Assembly (NCBI GenBank): GCA_002336405.1
Contig: DDEJ01000125.1
Span: 1 to 13,192, forward strand
Length of the DNA: 13,192 bases
Direction of reading: 5' to 3'
Origin: Rhodobacteraceae bacterium UBA1957
Lineage (GTDB): Bacteria; Pseudomonadota; Alphaproteobacteria; Rhodobacterales; Rhodobacteraceae
A program made the position numbers and the translations under genes. Positions 6,393-13,192 of this stretch are shown here, one piece after another. The notes beneath the pieces were generated by a model that saw nothing but the letters and a program-made list of their open reading frames with translations, was not told where the DNA came from and ran no database searches. Positions within the stretch are counted from its first letter, which is position 1. Each line of letters begins with the position of its first letter.

Positions 6393-8051
6393 ATGGCTGA
6401 CAGGTTCCGTGTGACATTGGCACAAAGCAACCCCACTGTGGGCGATATCGCGGGCAATGCTGGCCTGGCGCGCAGCATCTGGCAACAGGGCCGTGACGCC
6501 GGGGCTGATATGGTTGCCCTGCCGGAGATGTTTATTACCGGTTATAATGCGCAAGATTTGGTCCTTAAACCGTCGTTTCATAACGCGGCCATGGCGGCGG
6601 TGACGCGTTTGGCCGCAGACTGCGCAGATGGTCCTACCTTGGGGATCGGGGGGCCCTGGGCTGAAGACGGCAAGCTTTACAATGCATATTTCATTTTGCG
6701 CGGGGGTGAAATTACGTCCAAGGTGTTGAAAAACCACCTTCCAAACGAGACTGTCTTTGACGAGGTGCGAATCTTTGATGCTGGACCGCTGGGTGGGCCG
6801 TATAGCGTTGGCGATACCCGTATTGGCAGCCCGATCTGTGAAGATGCATGGTATGAGGATGTCTCCGAGACGCTGTCGGAAACCGGGGCGGAGTTTTTAT
6901 TGATTCCCAATGGGTCGCCCTATGATCGCGAGAAATTATCGGTGCGCCAAAACATCATGGTGGCGCGGGTGATCGAAACCGGCTTGCCGCTGATTTATCT
7001 CAATATGGTCGGTGGGCAGGATGATCAGGTATTTGATGGCGGCAGCTTCGCGCTGAACCCCGGCGGTGCACTGGCGGTGCAATTGCCGCTGTTTGAGGAC
7101 ACGGTTGCCCATGTCGATTTGCACCGTGGCTCCGAGGGCTGGCGCGTCGAGGACGGTCCAAAAGCCAAAATTCCCGATTTGTTGGAACAGGATTATCATG
7201 CGATGGTGCTGGGGTTGCGCGATTATTTGCGCAAATCTGGCTTTGGTAAGGTTTTGTTGGGTTTGTCGGGGGGGATCGATAGCGCGATCGTCGCTACGAT
7301 TGCCGCCGACGCCATCGGCGCGGACAATGTGCGCTGTGTGATGCTGCCGTCAGACTATACATCTGAAAGTTCGCTGCAGGATGCCAAAGATGTCGCGGAA
7401 AATCTGGGCTGCGCATATGATTTCGTGCCGATCAAAGAGGCTCAGACGGCGATAACCGGCACGCTGGCGCCGTTGTTTGCGGGCGTGCAGCCCGATCTGA
7501 CCGAAGAGAACATCCAGTCGCGTCTGCGCGGTCTGCTGCTGATGGCGTTGTCAAATAAATTTGGCGAAATGCTGTTGACCACAGGTAATAAATCCGAAGT
7601 GGCGGTGGGCTATGCGACGATATATGGGGATATGGCAGGCGGCTATAATCCGATCAAGGATCTATATAAAACCCGGGTTTTCGAGATTTGTCGCTGGCGC
7701 AACAACCAGCACCGCGGCTGGATGATGGCAGCCGCAGGGGCGGTGATCCCCGAGCGTGTGATCACCAAAGCGCCCTCGGCTGAATTGCGCCCCGATCAAA
7801 AAGACAGCGACAGCCTGCCTGATTATCCGGTGCTGGACGGCATTCTAGAGATGTTGGTCGATAAAGATGCCTCAGTTTCAGAGTGCGTTGCCGCAGGCTT
7901 TGCCGAGGCGGAGGTCAAACAGGTACAGCATTTGCTTTACCTCAGCGAATACAAGCGGTTTCAGTCGGCCCCGGGCACACGTCTGAGCAAAAAGGCGTTC
8001 TGGCTTGACCGTCGATATCCTATTGTCAATCGCTGGCGCGATGGCGGCTAG
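6393..8051 (+). CDS. nadE: Glutamine-dependent NAD+ synthetase
   Basis: Catalyses the last step of NAD+ synthesis: nicotinic acid adenine dinucleotide is adenylated with ATP and then amidated with ammonia from glutamine. The 552 residues comprise an N-terminal nitrilase-type glutaminase with the catalytic triad Glu45 (PEMF), Lys113 (LKNHLPN) and Cys149 (PICEDAW). The C-terminal synthetase domain has the ATP-binding P-loop SGGIDS (292-297), the TTGNKSE motif (397-403), and KAPSAELRPDQKDSDSLPDY (459-478), all strongly conserved. Length matches the fused bacterial type, so no external ammonia donor is needed. ATG 6393 is preceded by AAAAGG. gltX follows after 79 bases, where only a loose GAAAGC/GCTTTC repeat (8053-8078) is seen, so cotranscription is possible. 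Confidence 0.97.
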   Translation: MADRFRVTLAQSNPTVGDIAGNAGLARSIWQQGRDAGADMVALPEMFITGYNAQDLVLKPSFHNAAMAAVTRLAADCADGPTLGIGGPWAEDGKLYNAYFILRGGEITSKVLKNHLPNETVFDEVRIFDAGPLGGPYSVGDTRIGSPICEDAWYEDVSETLSETGAEFLLIPNGSPYDREKLSVRQNIMVARVIETGLPLIYLNMVGGQDDQVFDGGSFALNPGGALAVQLPLFEDTVAHVDLHRGSEGWRVEDGPKAKIPDLLEQDYHAMVLGLRDYLRKSGFGKVLLGLSGGIDSAIVATIAADAIGADNVRCVMLPSDYTSESSLQDAKDVAENLGCAYDFVPIKEAQTAITGTLAPLFAGVQPDLTEENIQSRLRGLLLMALSNKFGEMLLTTGNKSEVAVGYATIYGDMAGGYNPIKDLYKTRVFEICRWRNNQHRGWMMAAAGAVIPERVITKAPSAELRPDQKDSDSLPDYPVLDGILEMLVDKDASVSECVAAGFAEAEVKQVQHLLYLSEYKRFQSAPGTRLSKKAFWLDRRYPIVNRWRDGG

Positions 8052-8130
8052 GGAAAGCCTTCTCGCGTCTGCGCTTTCTGGACAATGCCGGTCACATATG
8101 GGACACGGCCAGTGAACAGGAGAAATTTCC

Positions 8131-9474
8131 ATGACAACCACCCGTTTCGCACCGTCACCCACTGGGTATATTCATGTTGGAAACCTGCGCACAGCGCTGT
8201 TTAATCATCTGATTGCCCGCAAGGCTGGGGGCGACTTCATCCTGCGGATTGATGACACCGACCCAGAGCGCTCGAAAGAAGCTTATGTTGAGGCAATTCA
8301 ACAAGATATGACGTGGCTCGGATTGAGCTGGGACCGTGTTGAGCGCCAGTCGTTGCGGTTGGACCGCTATAGCGCTGCAGCCGATCAATTGCGTGCGATG
8401 GGGCGGTTTTACGAGTGTTTTGAGACCCCGACTGAGCTCGATCTCAAACGTAAAAAGCAACTTAACATGGGTAAGCCACCGGTTTATGACCGTGCGGCGC
8501 TTGCGCTGACAGAGGCTGAAAAAGATAAGTTGCGCGCCGAGCGCGGGCAGGGCCATTGGCGGTTCAAGCTGGATCTTGAGCGCATAGAATGGCATGATGG
8601 AATTCTGGGCGAGATGTCGATTGATGCCGCCAGCGTTAGCGATCCGGTGTTGATCCGCGGCGATGGTCAGGTGCTGTATACCTTGGCCTCGGTGGTGGAT
8701 GATATCGAGATGGGCGTCACCAATGTGGTGCGCGGGTCGGATCATGTGACCAATACCGCCACCCAGATCCAGATGATCACTGCGCTTGGGGGCACGCTGC
8801 CAGCGTTTGCGCATCACTCTTTATTAACAGGTCCGCAAGGCGAAGCGCTATCAAAGCGCTTGGGGACACTGGCACTGCGCGATCTGCGAGAGCAAGGGGT
8901 TGAACCGGCCGCATTGCTCAGCCAGATGGCACGTCTGGGTTCGAGCGATCCGATCGAGTTACAAGACGACCTGACGGCGATTGCCGAAAATTTCGATCTG
9001 ACCCATTTTGGATCTGCGCCCACCAAATTTGATGTCGATGACTTGTTCCCGCTGACGGGCCGTCATCTGCAGACGCTTGAGCATTCTGCGTTGGCTGATG
9101 AGATTGCAGCCCTGGGCGTTCCCGCCGGTTTGTCGCGACAGTTCTGGGCCGTCACGCGGGAAAACATCACCACACGCCATGATCTGGCGGCGTGGTGGAC
9201 GCTGTTTTCACAAGGCGCTGATCCCGTCATCGAGACTGAGGATGCAGACTTCGTCGCGCATGCGATGACGCTGTTGCCAACAGGCCAGCTGGATGGCGAA
9301 AGTTGGGGGGCGTGGACAGCAGAGGTCAAAGCCGCCACAGGGCGCAAGGGGCGCGGGTTGTTCATGCCGTTGCGCAAGGCGCTGACCGGACAGCAGCACG
9401 GTCCGGACATGTCGGCGCTTTTGCCTTTGCTTCAGGTGATCAAAGCCCGCGGGTTAGGGCTGGATAACGCTTAG
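8131..9474 (+). CDS. gltX: Glutamate--tRNA ligase (second GluRS type)
   Basis: Class I aminoacyl-tRNA synthetase that attaches glutamate to its tRNA in the cytoplasm, and in many alphaproteobacteria also to tRNA-Gln for later amidation. The 447 residues show the HIGH-type motif in PSPTGYIHVGNLRTAL (8-23, HVGN at 15-18), FILRIDDTDPERSK (37-49) and the KMSKS-type loop as ALSKR (239-243), in which the first lysine is lost and Lys242 is kept. The helical anticodon-binding part ends with GRKGRGLFMPLRKALTG (404-420), typical of GluRS. The ELDLKRK (102-108) and VYDRAAL (118-124) segments resemble the shorter GluRS copy of Rhodobacterales. AGGAGA lies 8 bases before ATG 8131. A second gltX is expected elsewhere in the genome. 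The 3' end overlaps the convergent gene by 21 bases. Confidence 0.95.
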   Translation: MTTTRFAPSPTGYIHVGNLRTALFNHLIARKAGGDFILRIDDTDPERSKEAYVEAIQQDMTWLGLSWDRVERQSLRLDRYSAAADQLRAMGRFYECFETPTELDLKRKKQLNMGKPPVYDRAALALTEAEKDKLRAERGQGHWRFKLDLERIEWHDGILGEMSIDAASVSDPVLIRGDGQVLYTLASVVDDIEMGVTNVVRGSDHVTNTATQIQMITALGGTLPAFAHHSLLTGPQGEALSKRLGTLALRDLREQGVEPAALLSQMARLGSSDPIELQDDLTAIAENFDLTHFGSAPTKFDVDDLFPLTGRHLQTLEHSALADEIAALGVPAGLSRQFWAVTRENITTRHDLAAWWTLFSQGADPVIETEDADFVAHAMTLLPTGQLDGESWGAWTAEVKAATGRKGRGLFMPLRKALTGQQHGPDMSALLPLLQVIKARGLGLDNA

Positions 9475-10020
9475 GGCCAGCCGCTCTATGGCCGAGTCGA
9501 CAAAAGCAAGCTGTGTGGCGTCTAACGCTTGGTGGCGCGGATAACGTGGCGCGGCGCGGTCATCCTGAACAGGGCGGTCCCAGCCGTCGGTTGTTGCAAG
9601 AAACTGCTCTGCACCCAGCGGGCCGAACTGCTGCAGATAGCCCTGAAGAACCACATCAAGATAGCTGAGTAAAATCGGACGCTTGTGCGGGTCGCCATCC
9701 ACGGGTGTTTCTGGCACAGCGTAAATCGCAATATCATGCTCTTGATACGAATCTGGCAAGGCGGCCGGTGTTAAAACCAGCCGGTTGTAGCCCTGTTCGC
9801 GGGCATCTAACGCGGCCCAGTTGTTGTCTGGCACCGGCGCGATTAGCCCGTCAATCGCGCTGTCATCATCGGGCATTGCGCTCAGGAGTGCCACCGGGTG
9901 GTCCGCCACCTGCCGCCACGTCCGGCGCCAGCCCTGAATGCGCAGTCTCTCGGTCGGAGCATATCGATGGGTGGCGGCGTTTACCAACGACCCGTAGCCA
10001 AAGAAATAAGAATGTGTCAT
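9454..10020 (-). CDS. Gamma-glutamylcyclotransferase-like protein
   Basis: A 188-residue protein of the gamma-glutamylcyclotransferase/AIG2-like fold. Such enzymes release 5-oxoproline from gamma-glutamyl amines or peptides; some bacterial members have other or unknown substrates. The N-terminal FFGYGSLVN (6-14) contains the substrate-binding YGSL loop, and Glu75 in REQGY (74-78) is the likely catalytic acid. I prefer ATG 10020, giving MTHSYFFGYGSL, because it starts directly before the conserved strand. An in-frame ATG at 10059 would add 13 hydrophobic residues with no known family counterpart. Neither start has a clear ribosome-binding site. A TTGACA box at 10064-10059 on the minus strand could place transcription near 10029, giving an almost leaderless message from 10020, though its -10 region is weak. 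It is divergent from the gcv operon and overlaps gltX tail to tail. Confidence 0.85.
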   Translation of the reverse strand: MTHSYFFGYGSLVNAATHRYAPTERLRIQGWRRTWRQVADHPVALLSAMPDDDSAIDGLIAPVPDNNWAALDAREQGYNRLVLTPAALPDSYQEHDIAIYAVPETPVDGDPHKRPILLSYLDVVLQGYLQQFGPLGAEQFLATTDGWDRPVQDDRAAPRYPRHQALDATQLAFVDSAIERLALSVIQP

Positions 10021-10072
10021 GGCGAAAAGATCACTGATCAAAAACACAAAGTCAAACATGTCAATTTAGAAA

Positions 10073-10101
10073 CCCAAAATAGGTCTTTTCAAGATTTTGG
10101 G
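10073..10101. promoter_or_regulatory. Inverted repeat between divergent genes
   Basis: CCCAAAAT (10073-10080) and ATTTTGGG (10094-10101) form a perfect 8-bp inverted repeat around a 13-base spacer. It lies between the cyclotransferase-like gene and the gcv promoter, 18 bases before the proposed gcv -35 box, where an operator or activator site would be expected. A leader hairpin on the minus-strand transcript is the alternative. Confidence 0.35.
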
Positions 10102-10118
10102 GCGCTTAAAAACCTGTC

Positions 10119-10147
10119 TTGTCAGTTCTGAATCGGCAGACTAAGAT
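10119..10147 (+). promoter_or_regulatory. Candidate promoter of the gcv operon
   Basis: TTGTCA (10119-10124, 5/6 to the -35 consensus) and TAAGAT (10142-10147, 4/6 to the -10) are separated by exactly 17 bases. Transcription would begin around 10153-10155, right at the first helix of glycine aptamer I. This agreement between promoter and RNA start supports the assignment. Confidence 0.55.
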
Positions 10148-10152
10148 GCAGT

Positions 10153-10234
10153 ATCGAAGTGGGAGAACCAGCCGCGTGCTGGTGCCGAAGGAGCAACCGC
10201 CCCGGAAACTCTCAGGCGACAGGACCATTTTGAT
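10153..10234 (+). promoter_or_regulatory. Glycine riboswitch, aptamer I
   Basis: First of two glycine-sensing aptamers in the gcvT leader. Conserved pieces are GGGAGAA (10161-10167), the P2 hairpin ACCAGC/GCTGGT (10167-10172 with 10178-10183), GCCGAAGGAGCAA (10184-10196) and the ACTCTCAGGCGACAGGACC core (10209-10226). Helix P1 pairs 10157-10162 (AAGTGG) with 10225-10230 (CCATTT). It can be extended to 10153 and 10234, through the linker TTGATGA, with G-U pairs. Tandem glycine aptamers commonly sit before glycine-cleavage operons and turn them on when glycine is abundant. Confidence 0.93.
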
Positions 10235-10240
10235 GAAAAC

Positions 10241-10310
10241 ACTCTGGAGAGAGGCGTGGAAACTGCGTCCGCCGAAGGGATAACGATCTCAGGCAAAAAG
10301 ACAGAGGGGG
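10241..10310 (+). promoter_or_regulatory. Glycine riboswitch, aptamer II
   Basis: Second glycine aptamer, joined to the first by a short linker containing TGATGAAAAC. P1 pairs CTCTG (10242-10246) with CAGAG (10302-10306). The conserved GGAGAG follows at 10246-10251, the GGCG/CGCC stem pairs 10253-10256 with 10270-10273, and the core GCCGAAGGGATAA (10271-10283) and ATCTCAGGCAAAAAGACAG (10286-10304) match the family. AGAGGCG inside this aptamer can also pair with the sequence before the gcvT ribosome-binding site, which suggests that aptamer II controls the output. Confidence 0.93.
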
Positions 10311-10393
10311 CATCGCTGCACCGGCCAAAGCCGGAGCTTATGAGATGCCGTTGCGTTTAAAATTCGCCTCTGGCCACAAAAATAGGTGGACAC
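10311..10393 (+). promoter_or_regulatory. Riboswitch expression platform and gcvT RBS
   Basis: This 83-base segment links the aptamers to gcvT. It holds a perfect hairpin, CCGGC-caaa-GCCGG (10321-10334), with no T tract, then CGCCTCT (10365-10371), which can pair with AGAGGCG in aptamer II. Next come CCAC (10374-10377) and the ribosome-binding site AGGTGG (10384-10389), six bases apart from pairing partners in a small CCAC/GTGG stem. The lack of a terminator favours control at translation rather than at transcription end. The wiring is inferred. Confidence 0.5.
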
Positions 10394-11515
10394 ATGACGT
10401 TGCTCCGTACGCCGCTGTATGCGCTGCATGAAAAAAAAGGTGCCAAAATGGTGCCCTTTGCCGGGTATGATATGCCGGTGCAATATCCTTTGGGGGTGCT
10501 CAAAGAACATCTGCACACTCGGGCCCATGCTGGCCTGTTCGATGTCAGCCATATGGGACAAGTGGTGTTGCGGGGGCGCAGTTATGACGCGGTGGCGCGT
10601 GCACTTGAAGCACTGCTGCCGGTCGATATTCTCAATTTGCCGCGGGGCCGTCAACGCTATGGTTTTTTCACCACGCCTCAGGGCGGTGTCAGCGATGATC
10701 TGATGTTGGCAAACCGCGGCGATCATATTTTTATGGTGGTCAATGCGGGCTGTAAAATTGATGATATTGCCTATCTCAGACGTCAGCTTGGACCAGAAAT
10801 AACCGTCAAAGAGATAACCAATCGTGCATTGCTGGCTCTTCAGGGGCCGGCCGCTGAGGCTGTGTTGGCAGTGCATCACCCTATGGTTGCGGATCTGGGC
10901 TTTATGGATGTCGAAACCGTACCTCTGGCAGGCGCCGAATGCTGGGTGTCGCGCTCGGGCTATACCGGTGAGGATGGCTATGAAATTTCTGTACCTGTCG
11001 CGGCGGCCGAAGATCTGGCGCGGGCGCTGTTGCAGCATTCCGAGGTTGAGCTGATTGGTCTGGGGGCACGCGATTCTCTGCGGCTTGAGGCGGGCTTGTG
11101 CTTGTATGGCCATGATATTGATACAACAAGCAGCCCGGTCGAGGCCGGACTGGCCTGGGCGATCCAAAAAAGCCGCCGTGCACAAGGTGACCGCGCCGGA
11201 GGCTTTCCCGGTGAAGAGCGCATTCTTACCGAATTACAAGAGGGGCCCAAACGTCGTCGCGTTGGTTTGTTGCCCCAAGGGCGGGCCCCGATGCGTGAAG
11301 GTGTGCCGCTGTTTGCTTCGGCTGACGCTGAGAGGCCTATCGGTGCCATCACATCTGGGGGCTTTGGCCCAAGTCTAGGCCGGCCGGTTGCCATGGGCTA
11401 TGTACCTGCCGATATGGCGGTAGTCGACACACAGGTTTTTGGCGAAATACGTGGCAAACGTCTGCCGTTGACGGTGGTCAAACTGCCGTTTACCCCCGCC
11501 AACTTTAAAAGATAA
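10394..11515 (+). CDS. gcvT: Glycine cleavage system T protein (aminomethyltransferase)
   Basis: Transfers the methylene carbon from the aminomethyl group held on lipoyl GcvH to tetrahydrofolate, releasing ammonia and giving 5,10-methylene-tetrahydrofolate. The 373 residues show [12 protein letters not shown] (20-31), LFDVSHMGQ (48-56), the GGVSDDLM loop with the catalytic Asp at 101 or 102, [12 protein letters not shown] (188-199), [20 protein letters not shown] (222-241), SPVEAGLAW (247-255) and a C-terminal PFTPANFKR. Length is normal for bacterial T protein. ATG 10394 follows AGGTGG by four bases. It is the first gene after the tandem glycine riboswitch, and gcvH starts 19 bases after its stop, so the two form an operon. 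Related folate-dependent dehydrogenases share the fold, but the context settles the identity. Confidence 0.97.
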   Translation: MTLLRTPLYALHEKKGAKMVPFAGYDMPVQYPLGVLKEHLHTRAHAGLFDVSHMGQVVLRGRSYDAVARALEALLPVDILNLPRGRQRYGFFTTPQGGVSDDLMLANRGDHIFMVVNAGCKIDDIAYLRRQLGPEITVKEITNRALLALQGPAAEAVLAVHHPMVADLGFMDVETVPLAGAECWVSRSGYTGEDGYEISVPVAAAEDLARALLQHSEVELIGLGARDSLRLEAGLCLYGHDIDTTSSPVEAGLAWAIQKSRRAQGDRAGGFPGEERILTELQEGPKRRRVGLLPQGRAPMREGVPLFASADAERPIGAITSGGFGPSLGRPVAMGYVPADMAVVDTQVFGEIRGKRLPLTVVKLPFTPANFKR

Positions 11516-11534
11516 TCAACAGGAGAGACCCGCA

Positions 11535-11894
11535 ATGAAATACACTGAAGAACATGAATGGTTGCGTATCGAAGGCGATCTGGTGGTGGTGGGCATCACG
11601 GATCATGCTTCGGCGCAATTGGGAGATGTGGTTTTTGTCGAACTGCCAGAGACCGGCACCATTGTGGCGAAAGACGAAGAGATCGTGGTGATCGAAAGCG
11701 TCAAGGCCGCCTCTGATATCTTGTCGCCATTGGATGGGGAGATTGTAGAAGTCAATGAGGCTTTGGTTGCCACTCCCAGCATGGTTAATGATGATCCCTT
11801 GGGGGAGGCATGGTTTTTCAAATTAAAGGCTGCCGATCTGGGGCAGATGGATGATTACCTCAGCGAGGCCGGCTATAAAAAACTAATCGGCTGA
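11535..11894 (+). CDS. gcvH: Glycine cleavage system H protein
   Basis: Lipoyl carrier that shuttles the aminomethyl intermediate from the P protein to the T protein and then to the L protein for reoxidation. All 119 residues are consistent with the family, from YTEEHEWL (3-10) and [19 protein letters not shown] (20-38) to the lipoylation site ESVKAASD, where Lys57 takes the lipoyl group. [14 protein letters not shown] (64-77) and [17 protein letters not shown] (81-97) complete the barrel. AGGAGAG lies about 8 bases before ATG 11535. It follows gcvT closely and is followed by gcvP after 105 bases. It is acidic, as usual for this protein. Confidence 0.98.
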   Translation: MKYTEEHEWLRIEGDLVVVGITDHASAQLGDVVFVELPETGTIVAKDEEIVVIESVKAASDILSPLDGEIVEVNEALVATPSMVNDDPLGEAWFFKLKAADLGQMDDYLSEAGYKKLIG

Positions 11895-11902
11895 GGTTTT
11901 GC

Positions 11903-11943
11903 GGCGACAGTATTTACCCTGCTTGCATTGCGGTGAAGTCGCC
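11903..11943 (+). repeat. Inverted repeat in the gcvH-gcvP spacer
   Basis: GGCGAC (11903-11908) and GTCGCC (11938-11943) are perfect 6-bp inverted copies with a 29-base loop, within the 105-base gap between gcvH and gcvP. There is no T tract, so it is not a terminator. It could stabilise the upstream gcvT-gcvH part of the message, but chance is possible. Confidence 0.25.
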
Positions 11944-11999
11944 CGTTGACCCGGCTTGCACCGGTTGGCTCATTTAATATTTATGAACGGGAGGCTGTG

Positions 12000-13192
12000 A
12001 TGCCCTTTAAACCGACAAATTACTTGCCCTATGATTTTGCCAATCGGCGCCATATTGGCCCGTCTCCGGAAGAGATGGTGAAGATGTTACAAACTGTTGG
12101 AGCGCCAGACCTCGCCGGCCTTATTGATGACACGCTGCCGGTGTCTATAAGGCAAGAAAAGCCGCTTAATTTCGGCAAGCCCAAATCCGAGCGGGAACTG
12201 CTGCATCATATGCGGGTGACGGCCTCTAAAAACATCGTTCTGACCAGCTTGATCGGACAAGGCTATCACGGCACCGTCACCCCACCGGTGATTCAGCGCA
12301 ATATTTTGGAAAATCCGGCTTGGTACACGGCCTATACCCCGTATCAGCCAGAGATATCCCAAGGCCGTCTCGAGGCGTTGTTGAATTTTCAAACCATGGT
12401 CAGTGATTTGACTGGGTTAGAGATCGCTAACGCTTCTCTGCTGGATGAAGCCACAGCCTGTGCCGAAGCGATGACCATGGCGCAGCGGGTGGCTAAATCG
12501 AAAATGAAGGTGTTTTTCATTGATCAAAACTGCCATCCGCAAAATATCGCTGTGATGCAAACCCGTGCGGCGCCGCTGGGTATTGACATCATCATCGGCG
12601 CCCCCGAGGCCTTGGATGCCACACAGGTGTTTGGTGCAATTTTTCAATACCCCGGTACTCACGGTCATGTTCAGGACTTTACCGATCCAATCGCAGCGCT
12701 GCATCTGGCCAAGGCCATTGGGATTGTCTGTGCCGATCCGCTGTCTTTGACCTTGCTCAAAGAACCCGGTGCCATGCAGGCTGATATTGCGGTTGGCAGC
12801 ACCCAGCGTTTTGGTGTGCCGGTGGGGTATGGTGGCCCACATGCGGCCTATATGGCAACCAAGGATGCCTATAAGCGGTCGATGCCGGGGCGTATTGTTG
12901 GCGTGTCGGTTGATGCCAATGGCAACCGGGCCTATCGCTTGTCGCTGCAAACCCGCGAACAGCATATCCGCCGCGAGAAAGCCACCTCAAATGTGTGTAC
13001 GGCGCAGGCATTGCTGGCGGTGATGGCGTCGTTTTATGCTGTTTTTCATGGTCCGGAAGGTCTGAAAGCGATTGCTCAGCGCATTCACCGCAAAACCGTT
13101 CGTTTGGCCAAAGGGTTTGAGGCGGCGGGTTTTGAGGTTGAGCCGGAGGCGTTTTTTGATACGATCACTGTTGAGGTTGGCCCACTGCAAAA
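12000..13192 (+). CDS. gcvP: Glycine dehydrogenase (decarboxylating), P protein, partial
   Basis: PLP-dependent P protein that decarboxylates glycine and passes the aminomethyl group to lipoyl GcvH. The frame is open from ATG 12000 to the window edge, giving 397 codons of a protein usually near 950 residues, so only the N-terminal half is present. Recognisable segments are [14 protein letters not shown] near the start, [33 protein letters not shown] with [47 protein letters not shown] with [11 protein letters not shown], and [16 protein letters not shown]. These are all typical of P protein. The PLP-binding lysine lies in the missing C-terminal half. GGGAGG at 11989-11994 sits 5 bases before ATG 12000. 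It is the third gene of the riboswitch-controlled operon. Because the domain is a single long frame so far, the one-chain type rather than the split gcvPA/gcvPB type is likely. Confidence 0.97.
   Translation, partial: MPFKPTNYLPYDFANRRHIGPSPEEMVKMLQTVGAPDLAGLIDDTLPVSIRQEKPLNFGKPKSERELLHHMRVTASKNIVLTSLIGQGYHGTVTPPVIQRNILENPAWYTAYTPYQPEISQGRLEALLNFQTMVSDLTGLEIANASLLDEATACAEAMTMAQRVAKSKMKVFFIDQNCHPQNIAVMQTRAAPLGIDIIIGAPEALDATQVFGAIFQYPGTHGHVQDFTDPIAALHLAKAIGIVCADPLSLTLLKEPGAMQADIAVGSTQRFGVPVGYGGPHAAYMATKDAYKRSMPGRIVGVSVDANGNRAYRLSLQTREQHIRREKATSNVCTAQALLAVMASFYAVFHGPEGLKAIAQRIHRKTVRLAKGFEAAGFEVEPEAFFDTITVEVGPLQ

Noticed and set aside
10321..10334. CCGGC/GCCGG hairpin as an intrinsic terminator of the riboswitch
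   Set aside because: It is followed by AGCTTATG with no T run, so it cannot be a standard terminator.
10289..11185. 298-codon minus-strand frame opposite gcvT
   Set aside because: It lies antisense to the riboswitch and gcvT, which carry clear family motifs. Its product is rich in His, Arg and Gln, as expected of a shadow frame.

Overview
The window looks like a chromosomal segment from an alphaproteobacterium, most likely a marine Rhodobacterales (Roseobacter-type) organism. The grounds are protein style only: a second-type GluRS with an ALSKR motif, a secreted CIA30 protein, an M81/MlrC-like peptidase, and a gcvT-gcvH-gcvP operon behind a tandem glycine riboswitch. Base composition is moderate. 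I see no insertion sequence, phage gene, tRNA, rRNA or CRISPR array, so this is mostly core metabolism. I did not find an obviously new multi-gene system. The least explained pieces are a tiny membrane-peptide gene at the left end and several inverted repeats between genes.

Layout. Positions 1-420 are AT-rich. They hold a candidate sigma-54 promoter (193-209), a 30-codon gene for a single-span membrane peptide (252-344) and a strong intrinsic terminator (383-418). Three genes follow on the minus strand: galE (UDP-glucose 4-epimerase, 504-1526), a secreted CIA30-family protein (1768-2316) and a zinc-free NADPH:quinone oxidoreductase-type enzyme (2471-3433). From 3688 the plus strand carries a small mechanosensitive channel (MscS family), an M81/MlrC-like metallopeptidase, glutamine-dependent NAD+ synthetase (nadE) and a glutamyl-tRNA synthetase (gltX). 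A gamma-glutamylcyclotransferase-like gene on the minus strand overlaps the 3' end of gltX tail to tail.

From about 10119 a sigma-70-type promoter leads into two consecutive glycine aptamers and then gcvT, gcvH and the first 397 codons of gcvP, which runs off the window. These three encode the T, H and P proteins of the glycine cleavage system. Together with the L protein, which is not in the window, they split glycine into CO2, ammonia and methylene-tetrahydrofolate while reducing NAD+. The riboswitch would switch the operon on when glycine is plentiful. A 7-bp pairing between aptamer II and the segment just before the gcvT ribosome-binding site is a candidate switching helix.

The remaining genes (sugar-nucleotide epimerase, osmotic safety valve, peptidase, NAD synthesis, tRNA charging) are housekeeping functions with no obvious common pathway. 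Product names rest on recognised motifs in the translated sequence. Promoters, hairpins and operators were read by eye and are proposals.
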